Origin: Quillaja saponaria
Taxonomy: Eukaryota > Streptophyta > Magnoliopsida > Fabales > Quillajaceae
Length of the DNA: 64,000 nt
NCBI GenBank assembly: GCA_029379385.1
Contig: CM055608.1
Location: 28,208,350-28,272,349, forward strand
Direction: 5' to 3'
In this document: piece after piece, positions 11,137 to 23,678 of the stretch
Layout: each line of letters opens with the position of its first letter
Numbering within the stretch: position 1 is the stretch's first letter
Made by a program: the position numbers and the translations under genes
Notes under the pieces: model-generated
Told to the model about the DNA's origin: nothing
The model's input: the letters and a program-made list of their open reading frames with translations, nothing else
The model's database searches: none

Positions 11137-14100
11137 ATGAAGAAGAACAAGATGCAATTTACAAAACAGCTTTTCTTCTTCATCATTTTCTACTGTTACA
11201 TTGGTTGTTCCTCTTTTGGTTTTGCATATAGGGTGAATGATGAAGTATCTGCTTTACTTTCAATAAAAGCCGGTCTTATTGATCCCTTGAACAGCCTGCA
11301 GAATTGGAAATCTTTGGACAGTCAATCAAGGAAGTATGCAGCTCACTGTAACTGGACTGGTGTCCTGTGCAGCTCAGATGGAGCTGTGGAAAAGCTTGAT
11401 CTTTCCTACAGGAATCTTAGTGGAGATATATCGAATGAGATACAAAGGCTAAAAAGTCTCAGTTCTCTCAACTTGTGCTGCAATGGATTTTCATCATCAT
11501 TGCCAAAATCCTTAAGCAATCTCACTTCATTGAAGAGCCTTGATGTCAGCCAGAATTTCTTCATGGGAGACTTTCCAACAGGCCTTGGGAAGGCACCAGG
11601 ATTGCTGACTTTAAATGCATCCAGCAACAGCTTCTCAGGTTTTCTTCCTGAGGACCTTGGAAATGCTTCTTCCTTAGAGATGCTGGATCTCAGAGGCAGC
11701 TTCTTCCAGGGTTCAATTCCAAAATCATTTAAGAACTTGCAGAAGTTGAAGTTCCTTGGCCTTTCTGGGAATAACCTTACCGGGCAAATTCTTCCAGAAC
11801 TCGGGCAACTTTCTGCATTGGAGAGTATAATTCTTGGGTACAATGAATTTGACGGGAGGATTCCAACAGAGTTTGGAAATCTCACCAATCTCAAGTATCT
11901 TGATTTGGCAGTAGGTAATCTTGGCAATGAGATTCCAGCTGAATTGGGAAAGCTAAATCTACTGGAGACAGTTTTTTTGTACAAGAACAATTTTGAAGGG
12001 AGAATTCCACCAACAGTTGGTAACTTGAGTTCATTGCTGTTGCTGGATCTCTCTGATAACATGTTGTCAGGAGAAGTTCCAGTTGAGATTACTCAGCTCA
12101 AGAATTTACAGCTCCTCAATCTGATGTGTAACCAGTTGTCTGGTTCAGTACCTGCTGGATTGGGGGATTTGACTCATCTGGAGGTGCTTGAGCTGTGGAA
12201 TAATTCCCTGTCAGGGCCATTGCCTATTGACCTTGGCAAGAATTCACCATTGCAGTGGTTGGACATATCATCCAATTCGTTTTCTGGTGAGATTCCACCA
12301 ATCCTGTGCAACAAGGGAAATCTCACTAAGCTTATCCTTTTCAACAATGCCTTCTCAGGTTCTATTCCAGCAAACCTATCAAATTGTCTTTCACTTGTTC
12401 GTGTTCGAATGCAGAATAATCTTCTTTCTGGGACAATTCCTGTGGGGTTTGGGAAGCTCGGGAAGCTTCAGAGATTAGAATTGGCAAATAATAGTCTTAC
12501 TGGTCAAATCCCTGATGATATTGCTACTTCCACATCACTTTCTTTCATTGATTTCTCTAAAAACCACCTCCATTCTTGTCTTCCTTCCACCATTCTTTCT
12601 ATTCCAAGTCTTCAATCCTTCGTGGTCTCAAATAATAACTTTGAAGGTAGAATCCCAGACCAATTCCAGGACAGTCCCGCACTTGCTTTGCTTGATCTCT
12701 CTTCAAATGGTTTCTATGGAAGCATCCCAGCAAGCATTACTTCTTGTCAGAAATTAGTGAACTTAAATCTAAAGAACAATCGATTGACTGGAGAAATCCC
12801 AAAAGAAATTGCAATGATGCCTACCTTGGCCATTCTTGATCTGTCCAACAACTCTCTCACTGGTGGAGTACCTGGAAATTTCGGTATCTCTCCCGCCTTA
12901 GAAGCTCTTAATGTCTCGTACAACAAGTTAGAGGGCCCTGTTCCAGCAAATGGGGTTCTAAGAACAATAAACCCAAATGATCTTATAGGCAACGCTGGCC
13001 TGTGTGGTGGTGTACTCCCTCCATGTGACCGAAGTTCTGCACTCACATCAAGGCATGGGAGCTTTCACACAAAGCACATTGTTGCAGGATGGATCATTGG
13101 GATATCATCAGTCTTAGCTTTTGGAATAGCACTGTTCGGAGCTCGATCTCTATACAATAGGTGGTACTCAAATGGATGTTTCTTCCAAGAAAGATTCGGA
13201 AAGGGTAATGGAGAATGGCCATGGCGATTAATGCAATTCCAGAGGCTTGGTTTTTCAAGTGCTGACATACTATCTTGCATCAAGGAATCTAATGTGATTG
13301 GGATGGGAGCAACTGGGATAGTTTATAAGGCTGAGATGTCACAGTCAAACACAGTTGTGGCTGTGAAAAAGTTGTGGCAATCAGGAACTGATATTGAAAC
13401 TGGAAGCAGTGAAGACCTCATTGTCGAGGTGAATCTTCTAGGAAGGTTAAGACATAGGAACATTGTTAGGTTATTAGGATATCTTCATAATGACACAAAC
13501 GTTATGATAGTTTATGAATATATGCAAAATGGCAACCTTGGAGAAGCCTTGCATGGCAAACAAGCAGGAAGGTTGCTTGTAGACTGGGTTTCTCGGTATA
13601 ACATAGCACTTGGAGTTGCACAAGGACTTGCTTATCTCCATCATGATTGTTATCCACCGGTCATCCATCGAGACATAAAGTCAAATAACATACTGCTTGA
13701 TGCAAATCTCGAGGCAAGGATAGCTGATTTCGGATTGGCAAGAATGATGATCCGAAAGAATGAGACAGTTTCAATGGTGGCCGGCTCCTATGGCTACATT
13801 GCCCCCGGTAAGTTGTTAATTAGATTCATTACTTCAATTTTTCAAAACCACTTTCAAATTTCAATTATCAGACCTCAACAGAAGAACTGTTTTTCCGTTG
13901 TATTTTCTGTCACCTAACAAAAAAGCATTTTTGTTCCGTGCACGCTAGTCATATAATAAAATAGTGGACCAATGTGGTGCTACTTTTTTTATCTTAGGGG
14001 AGCGTGCAGATACTTAGCCTTGCCCTATTGTAATGAGTAAAAGTTTCTGATTTTTTTTTTTTTTTTTCTTCCTTATAGAATATGGATACACATTAAAGGT

Positions 14101-14485
14101 TGATGAGAAGATCGACATTTACAGCTTTGGGGTGGTTCTGCTGGAGCTTGTCACAGGAAAAAGACCACTAGAACCTGAATTTGGGGAATCTGTGGACATG
14201 GTGGAATGGATTAAAAGGAAAATTAGAGACAGCACATCTTTAGAGGAAGCATTAGATTCTATTGTAGGAAACTGCAAACATGTTCAAGAAGAGATGCTCT
14301 TAGTCCTTAGGATAGCACTTCTTTGCACAGCTAAGCTCCCCAAGGACAGACCTTCCATGAGGGATGTTATAACGATGCTTGGAGAGGCAAAACCTCGAAG
14401 AAAAAGCAGTAGCAACAATGAAGGAGTTGCAGCTAATAGAGAGAAGCCAGTTTTTAGCACATCACCAGTATATGACCTTCTTTAG
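11137..14485 (+). CDS. MIK1: LRR receptor-like kinase, MIK1/PXL2 type (LRR subfamily XI)
   Basis: Two exons, 11137..13807 and 14079..14485, code for 1025 residues. In order: signal peptide (about 1-30), N-terminal LRR cap with the CNWTGVLC pair, about twenty plant-type LRRs (about 70-620), an ENP-type cap ending [13 protein letters not shown], one membrane segment (about 648-670, [20 protein letters not shown]) and a Ser/Thr kinase. Kinase motifs are intact: glycine loop [17 protein letters not shown] (about 741-745), HRDIKSNN (about 844) and DFGLA (about 864), then APE split by the intron (AP-G|AA-Y). The intron in the activation segment is typical of this subfamily. The closest family known to me is PXL2/MIK1, a TDR/PXY relative and part of the pollen-tube LURE1 receptor complex. 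It lies tail-to-tail with the IAA11-like gene, the same neighbour as in Arabidopsis. Reading through the intron would give a kinase cut short at 13917. Confidence 0.92.
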
Positions 14486-15594
14486 TAACAAAGATTGCGT
14501 TCCCCCCAAAACCAACCAACAATTCTTCTTTTGTATGTAGAACTGTGTTTTGTTAATGTTTATGTTTTTTATTTTGCAAGATGTAATTTCTGGTCCAATT
14601 TGGTGTTTATAAGATCAATGGGTAAATGTAAATGAATTTTAATTTTTATTATCACGACACTTCTTTCGATGAGCATTCACTTGGCAGATTATTTTTTTTC
14701 TCTTTTTGTTTCCCCTTTTTGGACATTACAGAGTCAGAGTTCTAATGGTTTAAATATGTTTTAGAGATTCTAGATTGAAACGAATGATGTTTTTAACGAA
14801 TACCCAAATGATACTTGATAAAGTACAATAAATATGAATTTTAGAATTTAAAAAATTTAAAAATTAAAAATTATTTGTGACACGGCACTAAAATTATAGT
14901 CAATCACTATAATTAATAATATAAAATTTTTATATTTATCACCTTAACAAGTATCTTATGACCACCCCTTAGAAAAATCCTAAAGTAAAATTTTATAGAA
15001 AAAGTTACAGACTGCACAATGTAAATTAAGAGATTGTACCCCACATTAACATCTCTAAATTTAATTGGCTCTCTAAAAGATGATAAGCAACTACTGTTCA
15101 CAGATGCCAATGGCAATGGTCCCTCTGAATATTAATGCAACCAAAACTTGGTGTTTGGAAAAACAGAAAAATTCTACATTTACAGCATAAGCAAGGAATA
15201 TTGACTATATGCATATACACACTACTAGAATGAAATTTATGATGCTTGTGGCTTCCAAATACCTGGGGAAACAGCAAAAATAAATGAAGACACATATGAC
15301 AAGTAGCAACCTGGACCAAGCAGAAGAGCCGGGATAAATCAGTACTTCAAAAATCCTTGGACTTCCAGCATCCAATATTTTCCCCTATTTTTATATTATT
15401 TTTCAAGCCATAAGTTCTTTTTATCCTAAGAATGCAAACAACAGAACAAGAACTAGATGTTTAGATGGGCTTTCCTCTTTGCCTGCTGTTCCTTTCTTGT
15501 ACTGTTGGAGTTGCAAATCAACAATTGTGTCAGCAACACTGGTAGTAAAAAGTACTACAATTTTGAGAAAGAAATCTTAGATTTGTTTACCCGT
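14486..15594. other. Intergenic, tail-to-tail between MIK1-like and IAA11-like genes
   Basis: Contains both 3' UTRs; AT-rich, no other feature recognised. Confidence 0.5.
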
Positions 15595-18500
15595 CTAGAT
15601 ACCAAGTCCATTAGCCTCACTTGTCCTCATTATTCTCAGCCTCCTCACAGAGCTAAGGAACATCCTGATTGCAATTTTGAAGAAGAAAAATTGATGACTA
15701 TCAAACCAGATTAAAGAAGTAACCCTAAATAGGAGAGCTAGGGGCCACCATAGCTCCTTAATTGCTAGTATAATAGCGAATAAGAGCTGATTGTGAATGC
15801 ACATTAATGCAGCAGCATAACCAAAGTATTAGTAGTAAGAAAAAAAGTATTCACCGTATTCATCATTAACAAAGCTCCAAGATGTTATCCAATTCTATAG
15901 CACTCCCAGTCAGATGATTCAAAATTGTTTTATACTTTTATTAATGAAAGAACTAAAAAAGTAAATTTGATTCTTAGATCAAGTAAATCACTGAAATCAA
16001 AACTATCGAACATTGAATCCAAACAGAAACAGACTCAAATTGCATGGACCTTCTACATGGTTGATGAGCACAGCTGTGGTCTTGAACCATCAAAAAGAGC
16101 AAGATTTCTCCACCCATTATGTGGGTGTATAAGTTGCACATTTTACATAAAAGAAATGGAAATTAAATCCTCAAAGAGACCCTAATGAGAGTTCTTCAAG
16201 TTATTTCACCAGGAACTGTGAGCTTGCAACAAAATGGCTGTCAAATAAAATATAATAAGGAAAAGGATTATGAGTTTGATTGATATCTCAAAGCCTACGC
16301 CATAAACTTTATTTACAGTAAATAATAAAACATAGACTTCCACATCTAAACCATAGAGCATTACACAATACAATAATATTATATTTCTAACACTCTCCCT
16401 CAAGATTGAGGGTATAACGCTCAATCTTGTATTAATAAAATCCAATTATCAATAACACTCCCCCTCACTTACAACAACCAAAGAACAGCAGGTCAAGCTG
16501 CAATCCTTTTGATGAGCATACTAGTACCCATGAATAGTACTCATTCGGCTAGAAAAAGACATAGCCGGATTTGCTAGAAAAATCAAAAGAGCATCGATGA
16601 AAAGAGGCACAGCCGGGATTTTCTGGAAAAATAAAAGGAGAACTATTGGAAAGAGAAACAACGGGAAGTTCATGAAGGTACTGTTAAACCGTCAAACTCT
16701 TTGAGCCGTCAAACCCTAAATCGGAAATAGGCTTGAAAAAAAAAAGGGTTGAGCATAGATAACTAGGCACAGAGAAAAGTAGGAATAATTAGGATTGAAA
16801 AGAGGAAATAAATTAGGCTTGCAAATTTTTTTATTTTTTTTTCCCTTCTAGATAACAGTCAAGTGAACATTATCGATGAACAGTGTCACGTGAACAGTGC
16901 CATTATGGACCGTATTTGATGAACAGTATCGAGATGAAACGACCAGATCTTGACTATCGATCGTAAGACAAACTTCATCAAAAACTTCAAAACTATTCGG
17001 GCAGGGCTGAAGCCAAAAAAGAAAGACAACAACCCCAAGATTAAACTTGGGTTTAGATCAAATCCGCCCCAATACCATCAATCGTGGACCTAGATCTGAT
17101 ACCATGTTAAATAAAATATAATAATGAAAATGATTGTGGGTTTGATTGATATCTCAAAGCCTACCCCATAAGCTTTATTTATAGTAAATAATAAAACATA
17201 GACTTCCACGTCTAAACAATGTGAGACTACACAATACAATAATATTATATTCCTAACAAGGGCTAATACATCAAAAGATTCTATCATTTTAATGGCCCAA
17301 GACCCAAGAGTAAGAGTTAATTGTGGCATATATTTCTAGCTTGAACAAAACATGCATAATTGCATACTTCAATTGTCCCGTAAAGAATGTCACGTTTGAC
17401 AATCCATATAGATTGTGGAGACTCATTAACAGTGCAGTTAACATATTTTGCATACTTCTTACTAAAATACCAATGAAATGGGTGTATTAATCTCCAATCA
17501 CATTATTTCCAACCAGTGTATAAGTGTATAACAAGAAAGGAAAGTTTTCCTTTTTGTAGAGGAAATGCATTTTGTGGCAATCTAAAAAGGAAAGAGGGAC
17601 AATCCAAAATGGAAAGGAAGACATCCTTGTGGGGCAGAAGGACTACTAGGTACTAAATAACCAACTTGTTGGAGGACCGTCAAATCAGAGTACAGAACTG
17701 CAATAGAAATTGTTTGAGATTGAATTAGCTAAAATAAACTTATAGTATTATATCTATTCAAGATCAGCACTCTTCTTAGCATACTTAGATCACAACTTTA
17801 TGAATGAAACTGCCCTGTTTGATTATGTGATTGATAAGTTGATGCAGGAAAATGAGCTGTGGGAGAAAATCTTTAATTTTTAGTATGGCTTTTGGACTAC
17901 AAAAAAGCCTAAAAAAAAGGTAAGAGTCTGCTGAAGCTGCTTTTTTACCAAACAGCTTTTGCCAGAGGCCTAGCTCCAAAAGCTGGGGCAAGCTTAAACA
18001 AATGGGGGAATAAGATGTCTTAGCACCAACACTGAAATTTTTTGAAAGAATAATGGAACTTTTTCTTATTCAGCATAGGTATGGTGTGACATTTTCCCAA
18101 CCAAATTACTCCTATGCAACGTATGATACCCTGTAACCAGACAAGTCAAGCAAGCACCAGCTCTATGCAACATACATACCGTAGCAATATGCTATATTTC
18201 TCAAAAAGGAGACATTGTAAAAAAGTAGCCAGTATGATGATACTAAAATCAACTAAGCCTTAAAGTAGCCAAAATGATGATAATGAAACAAATACATACC
18301 CCCAAGGGACATCTCCAACAAGTATCCAGTCTCCTTCTTTGTCTTCATAAGCAAGCACAAATTCAGATCCATCCAGCAATTTTGACTGTCTTGAGGTTCC
18401 AGATACTATGTCATGATCCCTTCCACTTGATCCTAATAAAGTAAAATGATGTCGCCAGCATATGACAAAAACAAGGAATTGATTCATTCCAAAGCATAAA

Positions 18501-20825
18501 AAGTAAACTCTATCATCGAGTTCAAACAAAAATAAATAAAAATCAACAGATTCTAACATTTTGATCCAACACCTGACTGACTCAATCTTAGGCGTTCGTG
18601 CATGAAATTACCAAAGTAGTTAAACATTTCATTCACAAAGGAATCTTTTCTTTGTAACTGATTGGGACAAAAGCTAATCATAGTGTAGAAGTCAACTTAT
18701 AGATATATTAATGCAACATACAAGAGAATAAATTACATATGCACGTCATCTCTTATTAATGCTTCAGAATCTACATTTAAATGCATCAAATCAAAAAATT
18801 TTACTTCAATTTAACAAAGTTAAGAAGACACAAACTATAGAGAAGATGCCACTATGAGTACCATCCAAAGCATACACTAGAGACTAGAGAGAAAAGATTC
18901 TAATTCGACAGATATTCATTATGCTAATAAAGTCAAAGCAATTGTGAAACCATAATATCAAACCCCCAAGGAGTTTCAATCTCTTCAATATTAAAATAAA
19001 ACACTGGAAGCAACTCACCTTTTGAGTCGGGGACTGTTGTAGATGCTAGGAACATATCCTCCAAAGTTTGAGCTAAGGTTTCATAGCAACTGTGAGCACT
19101 CAGATTGACCTTCCTCCCAATTGGTGTTCCATCCATATTTACTTTCACAAACAAGGAACTCCTACAATTCCCTTTCTCTTTAGCATTAATGTTTCTTTTA
19201 TCAGTGTCTTTGTCAGTGCTCTTCCTTACTACAGTTTTGTTGTTCTTACTTTTCTCAACAATTGAGAATACTTCAGTGACTGGTGATTTTGCTTGGTTAT
19301 TTAAGCTATTCATTCTGTAAGCCCTAATAGGTGGCCATCCCACAACCTGACTGTTTCAGGAATTCAAGCAAAACATTAAAAGAAATCCCGTCATTAAAAA
19401 GTTGAATTCAAAATAATAAATATGTAGCTGAAATGAAATGACCACAATCACTTCTACAAAAAGATTTAGCTACATCAACCCTTGGCTCCCAATTGTTATT
19501 ACTTTTAAAATTTGGGATTTATTGTATGGTATGGGATCAGGATAGTTAGTTAGAGGCAGTGTTCATTCTTCTGTTCTTTTTATTGCAATTACTCAGCATC
19601 AGAAACTCCTCTATATCCAGAGCCTCAATCTTATTACCTTCCCTTGCTTCTGAGGAAATTCTTCTATACACATCACATTTAGAATCTTTGTCTTTTAGAT
19701 CGAATTGCTATAGATCACCAAACAATATAGAAGTATAGGGGATTCGAGTTCCAATTAGCACATATAAGGGGAGAATTATTGCGGCCTCATCTTCTTGGAA
19801 ATGAATCTAAAGCCTAGGTGGATATCATGTTTAAGTACAACTAGGAAATAAATTTTCATAAAATACTAAATTTATGCATTTATCAAATAAATCCTAGTTT
19901 TTCCAGTAGATAAAGATGGACAAGAAAGAATCTTTGTGGTTAGCAATTACCAATTCACCATAGTCTAAATCTTCAGACTATCAGACACTTGGAGTTGGAC
20001 ACAACAAAGATGCTTGAGAATAAAAAATGACAGAAACTATTGTCTACAACAGTACATACAATACTCCTCCCATACCCACAACAATGATATCTGAGTTCTA
20101 CCAAATAGTTATGCACAATGTGAATGGATGTAGAGATATCATAATGGGTTCAGAAATGCGTAGATACTTTTATGATATCAATGCCATCAAGGCTGAACCT
20201 ATTGTTCATTCATTTCCTCTCTTACTCCCTTTTCCATTCATATGTATTTTGAGTAATGCATTCACGTTTGCAACAGGAGAACACTGCCCACAATCCATAT
20301 CAGCATCAGATTCAACGAGATCAAACAGCATGTAACTGGTTGACACTTTGCAACAATGAAAACGTAGGGTGAAAACAATAACACAATAAAAACACAGCAG
20401 ATATCCAATCACGAAATAACAACCAAAACAAAGCATCAAAATAAATAAGATTTGTAAAGCATGAAAAGTTTTAAATAACAAAACAAGCTGACAATCAAAA
20501 TTGATTCATAGAGTATTTACCAGGAACCATTAGTAGCATCAAGAGAATCGGCACTTCTTTTGGTCCCGGTTGTGACATCTGCCCTGCTCAATGAGGAAGA
20601 GGAGGAGGAGGTTGACGCGGATGATGAAGCAGTAGACGAAGAAACCACTGAAGGGAAATCCTTCGCCGTCAAAATCCTAGCATATTGAGCCTTTGGAGCT
20701 GGCTGAAACTTTAAACCCCTGCTGGAAAGACTCAAACCAAGACCCAATTCAAGTTCAGACTCATCTGGGCACGAAGAATCCTCGGAAGACAGGACCACGC
20801 TGTCCTCTTTTGACACCTTTGACAT
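15595..20825 (-). CDS. IAA11: Aux/IAA auxin-response repressor, IAA11-like
   Basis: Four exons: 20825..20521, 19350..19019, 18432..18300 and 15664..15595, giving 279 residues. All four Aux/IAA domains are present: EAR repressor motif LELGLGLSL (domain I), the degron [11 protein letters not shown] (domain II, bound by TIR1/AFB with auxin), domain III from [17 protein letters not shown], and domain IV with [17 protein letters not shown] then SSVRRLRIM. Domains III and IV form the PB1 fold that pairs with ARF transcription factors in the nucleus. The frame stays open upstream to an ATG at 21116; I chose 20825 (MSKVSKED) because it matches the usual distance to domain I. The last intron is 2.6 kb and holds a TRIM element, so the final 23 codons depend on splicing over it. 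The gene ends NGLGI, shorter than the Arabidopsis tail. No break is seen. Confidence 0.9.
16239..17258 (-). mobile_element. TRIM retroelement (terminal-repeat retrotransposon in miniature)
   Basis: Two 154-base direct repeats, 16239-16392 and 17105-17258, begin TG and end CA on either strand and are highly similar. Read on the minus strand, the repeat at 17105-17258 is followed directly by TGGTATCAGATC (17104-17093), a primer-binding site of the initiator-tRNA-Met type, and a purine-rich GAGGGAGAG lies just before the other repeat. The ~710-base centre has no coding frame. Flanking bases ATGGC (16234-16238) and AGGGC (17259-17263) agree at four of five positions, a probable target duplication. 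It sits in the last intron of the IAA11-like gene in the same orientation. Confidence 0.88.
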
Positions 20826-21605
20826 TGACCCACTTGTAGAATCAACTGAAAATGCCCCGAAACCACCACCCAGAACACCCTGCTTTGAAATTTCTTCAGA
20901 CCACGAAGAACAAGGACAGGGATAACGCAGAAAAAAAGGTTTTGGAATAAAGGATTTAATTGAAGCTAACAAAGGTGTGGGCTTCTGATTGTTTGGTGGG
21001 ACTGGGCAATGAGAAAGGAAAGGAAAGCAAAGGTTAGGTATGGTGTGGCCGTGGGTGGAGATGAGATGGAGTATTGATTGTTGTATGACCCACTTGTCTG
21101 GTTCATGCGCCTCCATCAAATGCTCCTCCTTAACTCCTTTGGCAGCTTGTACATTGGTGGCTGATTTGATAATATTTGCATTTTACAAAGACAAATTATT
21201 ATATACATTAAACTAGTACTTTAATCCCTTAAAAAAATACTTAAGATATCAATTTCATCCTTCAATATTTGATTTTATCAATCAGGTCCTTAAAAGATTT
21301 TTAACATCAATTTTGTTCATTTATCAAATTTATTCTTAGAATAATTTTAAATTATTAAATTTATCTCTCAATGTTAAATATTATCAATCAAATCTTCAAA
21401 AAATTTAAAATTATAAATTTTGTTTCTCTCTTTATTTCAATCTTATCATCTGAATGTCAAGTGCACAGTTAATAAAAATAAATAAATTACATTTTTAATA
21501 CTTATAGTTTGACTAGGAATTCAATTTTATCTATATTTTACAAAAGTCAAAATATCAACTTTCTAGTTTAGAAAATCACACAATATAGTCTCTACTGTCA
21601 GATCT
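20826..21605. other. Promoter and 5' flank of the IAA11-like gene
   Basis: The 300 bases next to the gene are open in the IAA11 frame and could be 5' UTR or an N-terminal extension. Beyond about 21180 the sequence turns very AT-rich with no gene. Confidence 0.45.
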
Positions 21606-21868
21606 AATTTAACAATAATTAACAAATATTATCCTATATGACTTATCAACGTGTTATAATACCCGTTTGATATGTTATATCTCGTTAAGTCAAATATAAC
21701 AAAAAATAACAATATGACCACATTGAATAGTTTTCAATCTAAATTAACAATAATTAACAAATATTGTCTTATATGACTTATCAACGCGTTATAATACCCA
21801 TTTGATATGTTATATCTTTTTAAGTTAAATATAACAAAAAATAACAATATGACCACATTGAATAGTTT
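21606..21868. repeat. Direct tandem duplication, two units of about 130 bases
   Basis: 21606-21738 and 21739-21868 are near-identical: both contain AACAATAATTAACAAATATT, CTTATCAACG.GTTATAATAC and AACAATATGACCACATTGAA in the same order. Differences are a handful of single bases, so the duplication is fairly recent. It abuts the hAT-like MITE. Confidence 0.85.
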
Positions 21869-21882
21869 TTGAAACTCTAAAG

Positions 21883-22729
21883 ACTAGTTTGATAATTATG
21901 AATGACCATTTCATTTCATAGAATGAGCATTATTTCGTTTGATATATTCTTAGACTCATAATACTTATTCCATTTCGGTCATTTTATTTCATTGATGTAC
22001 AAATCCTCAAACCACCTAAGCGATGAAATTGCTCATTCTTACTTATACGGAATCAATTTAGTTCAATTAAATGACAAAAAAACTATTCTATCACATAAAA
22101 TCAAAAAATTGAATATTAATAAAATAATATTATTATTCATAAATAAATAAAAATATATTTATTATTTAATTTTAAAAAATGACAAAAATACCCTTTATAT
22201 CACACTAAATAATATAGAATAAAAAAATAAAAAATTTGTATATAAAAAAAAATAAAAATCAATTTATTTTAGTCAAATGACAAAAATACTTTTCATATCA
22301 TAATAAAAAATACAATTATAAATTAATTAATTAATGTTAAATAAATAAATAAATTAGTTAAGTAATTTTAAACTAAAATATTAATATTAATAAATATTAT
22401 AAAAATATATATATATATAATTAATAATAAATAAATAATATAAATTTCTAAAAAAATTAACTAAAAAATTAAGAAATATATATTTCATAAATCATGTTAT
22501 ATTTTTATTACTTTATCAATTGAGGGGTATTTTTATAATTTTAATATAATTTTTATTTTATTTAATGTCTAAAAACTATATAGAAAATAAATAAATGGAA
22601 TGAAATAATTACTTTTTACCGATGCTATCAAACAATAGAATAGAATAATCATTCTATTTCACCTGCATTCTATTTACATTCCCTTTTTCATTCTAATTCT
22701 GTAAAAAACATTCATATGTATCAAATTAG
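21883..22729. mobile_element. hAT-like MITE with 8-base target duplication
   Basis: The ends are inverted copies: ACTAGTTTGATAA on the left and, reading in from the right, CTAATTTGATAC, followed on both sides by matching ATGAATG, ATTTCATT and AGAATGA blocks. CTCTAAAG (21875-21882) and CCCTAAAG (22730-22737) flank it, eight bases with one mismatch, as expected for hAT elements. The 847-base body is very AT-rich and has no transposase. Confidence 0.78.
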
Positions 22730-22737
22730 CCCTAAAG

Positions 22738-23678
22738 ATATTTAAAATTTGAAAATATAGGAATAAAATTAAATTAAGAATCAAATTATAAAGACTAAAG
22801 TGTAATTTAACAGAATAAAATTAATATTTTTATTTCTTTAAATTTTTAAATAATTTTTTTTATTAATTTTCAATTAATCAAATATATAAAGGAATGAAAT
22901 TGAATATTGAATATTTCAATTGATAATTTTGAAAAAAAACTTAAATAAAAAAAATTAAACATATGAAATTACTAATTAATTTTTTGAAAACATTTAATTC
23001 CTAAAATTAAAAATTGAAATTGATAAGTTAAAAAGTTGAACATGGGCTAGTCTTTTTTTTCTTTTTTTCTTTCTCTTTTAACATTTTAAATAAAACTTGG
23101 TTGAAATGGTCCATTACTCCAAATCTCAATACAACGAGTTCTTCCAGCAACAAGCGACAGGACCCAGAATTATCACTTTATAAATTATGTATTACGCTTC
23201 CAACACGACAACCCGACAAGAGTAAGAACTGTTCGGCAGATTTCGTAGTTAGGACCAAAATAGTGAGCCCCACTTTTTACAATTCACAAGAACATAAACA
23301 TCCTGTACCTGTGTGGGGACCACTTTAATTATAAATAACGACAGCTCAACAAACCATGAGTTAAGGCAACATTTGAGGTTCGTAATTCCTAACACGCTTT
23401 CAAATCCGGGAATGTCCTTGCCTTGCCACGTGTCCTTCATTGATGACGGCGCAGAGGAGACAGCAATCAACATTGCTCCTCATTGTACCTGCAAGAAAGT
23501 TCTCAACTCTCAAAACTGTGCTTCGCCATCCTATAATACGTCTCACTCACCCCACATATTTGTTTTGGGGCCTTTTGGGCCAAACCCAAAGACAACTCTT
23601 TTACATGCTACCCAGAAGAAAAATATAAACACAAGTAAAATGCAAAATATCAAGTGTCAAGAGCAGAAAAACACGCAT
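22738..23678. other. AT-rich intergenic DNA
   Basis: No gene, RNA or clear repeat recognised. Open frames between 23101 and 23699 lack any family motif. Confidence 0.45.

Noticed and set aside
11406..12062. 218-codon minus-strand frame under the receptor kinase
   Set aside because: Shadow of the regular LRR coding repeats on the other strand; no motif of its own.
20826..21116. N-terminal extension of the IAA11-like protein from ATG at 21116
   Set aside because: The frame is open but the peptide has no Aux/IAA similarity and would make the protein far longer than family members. Kept only as an alternative.
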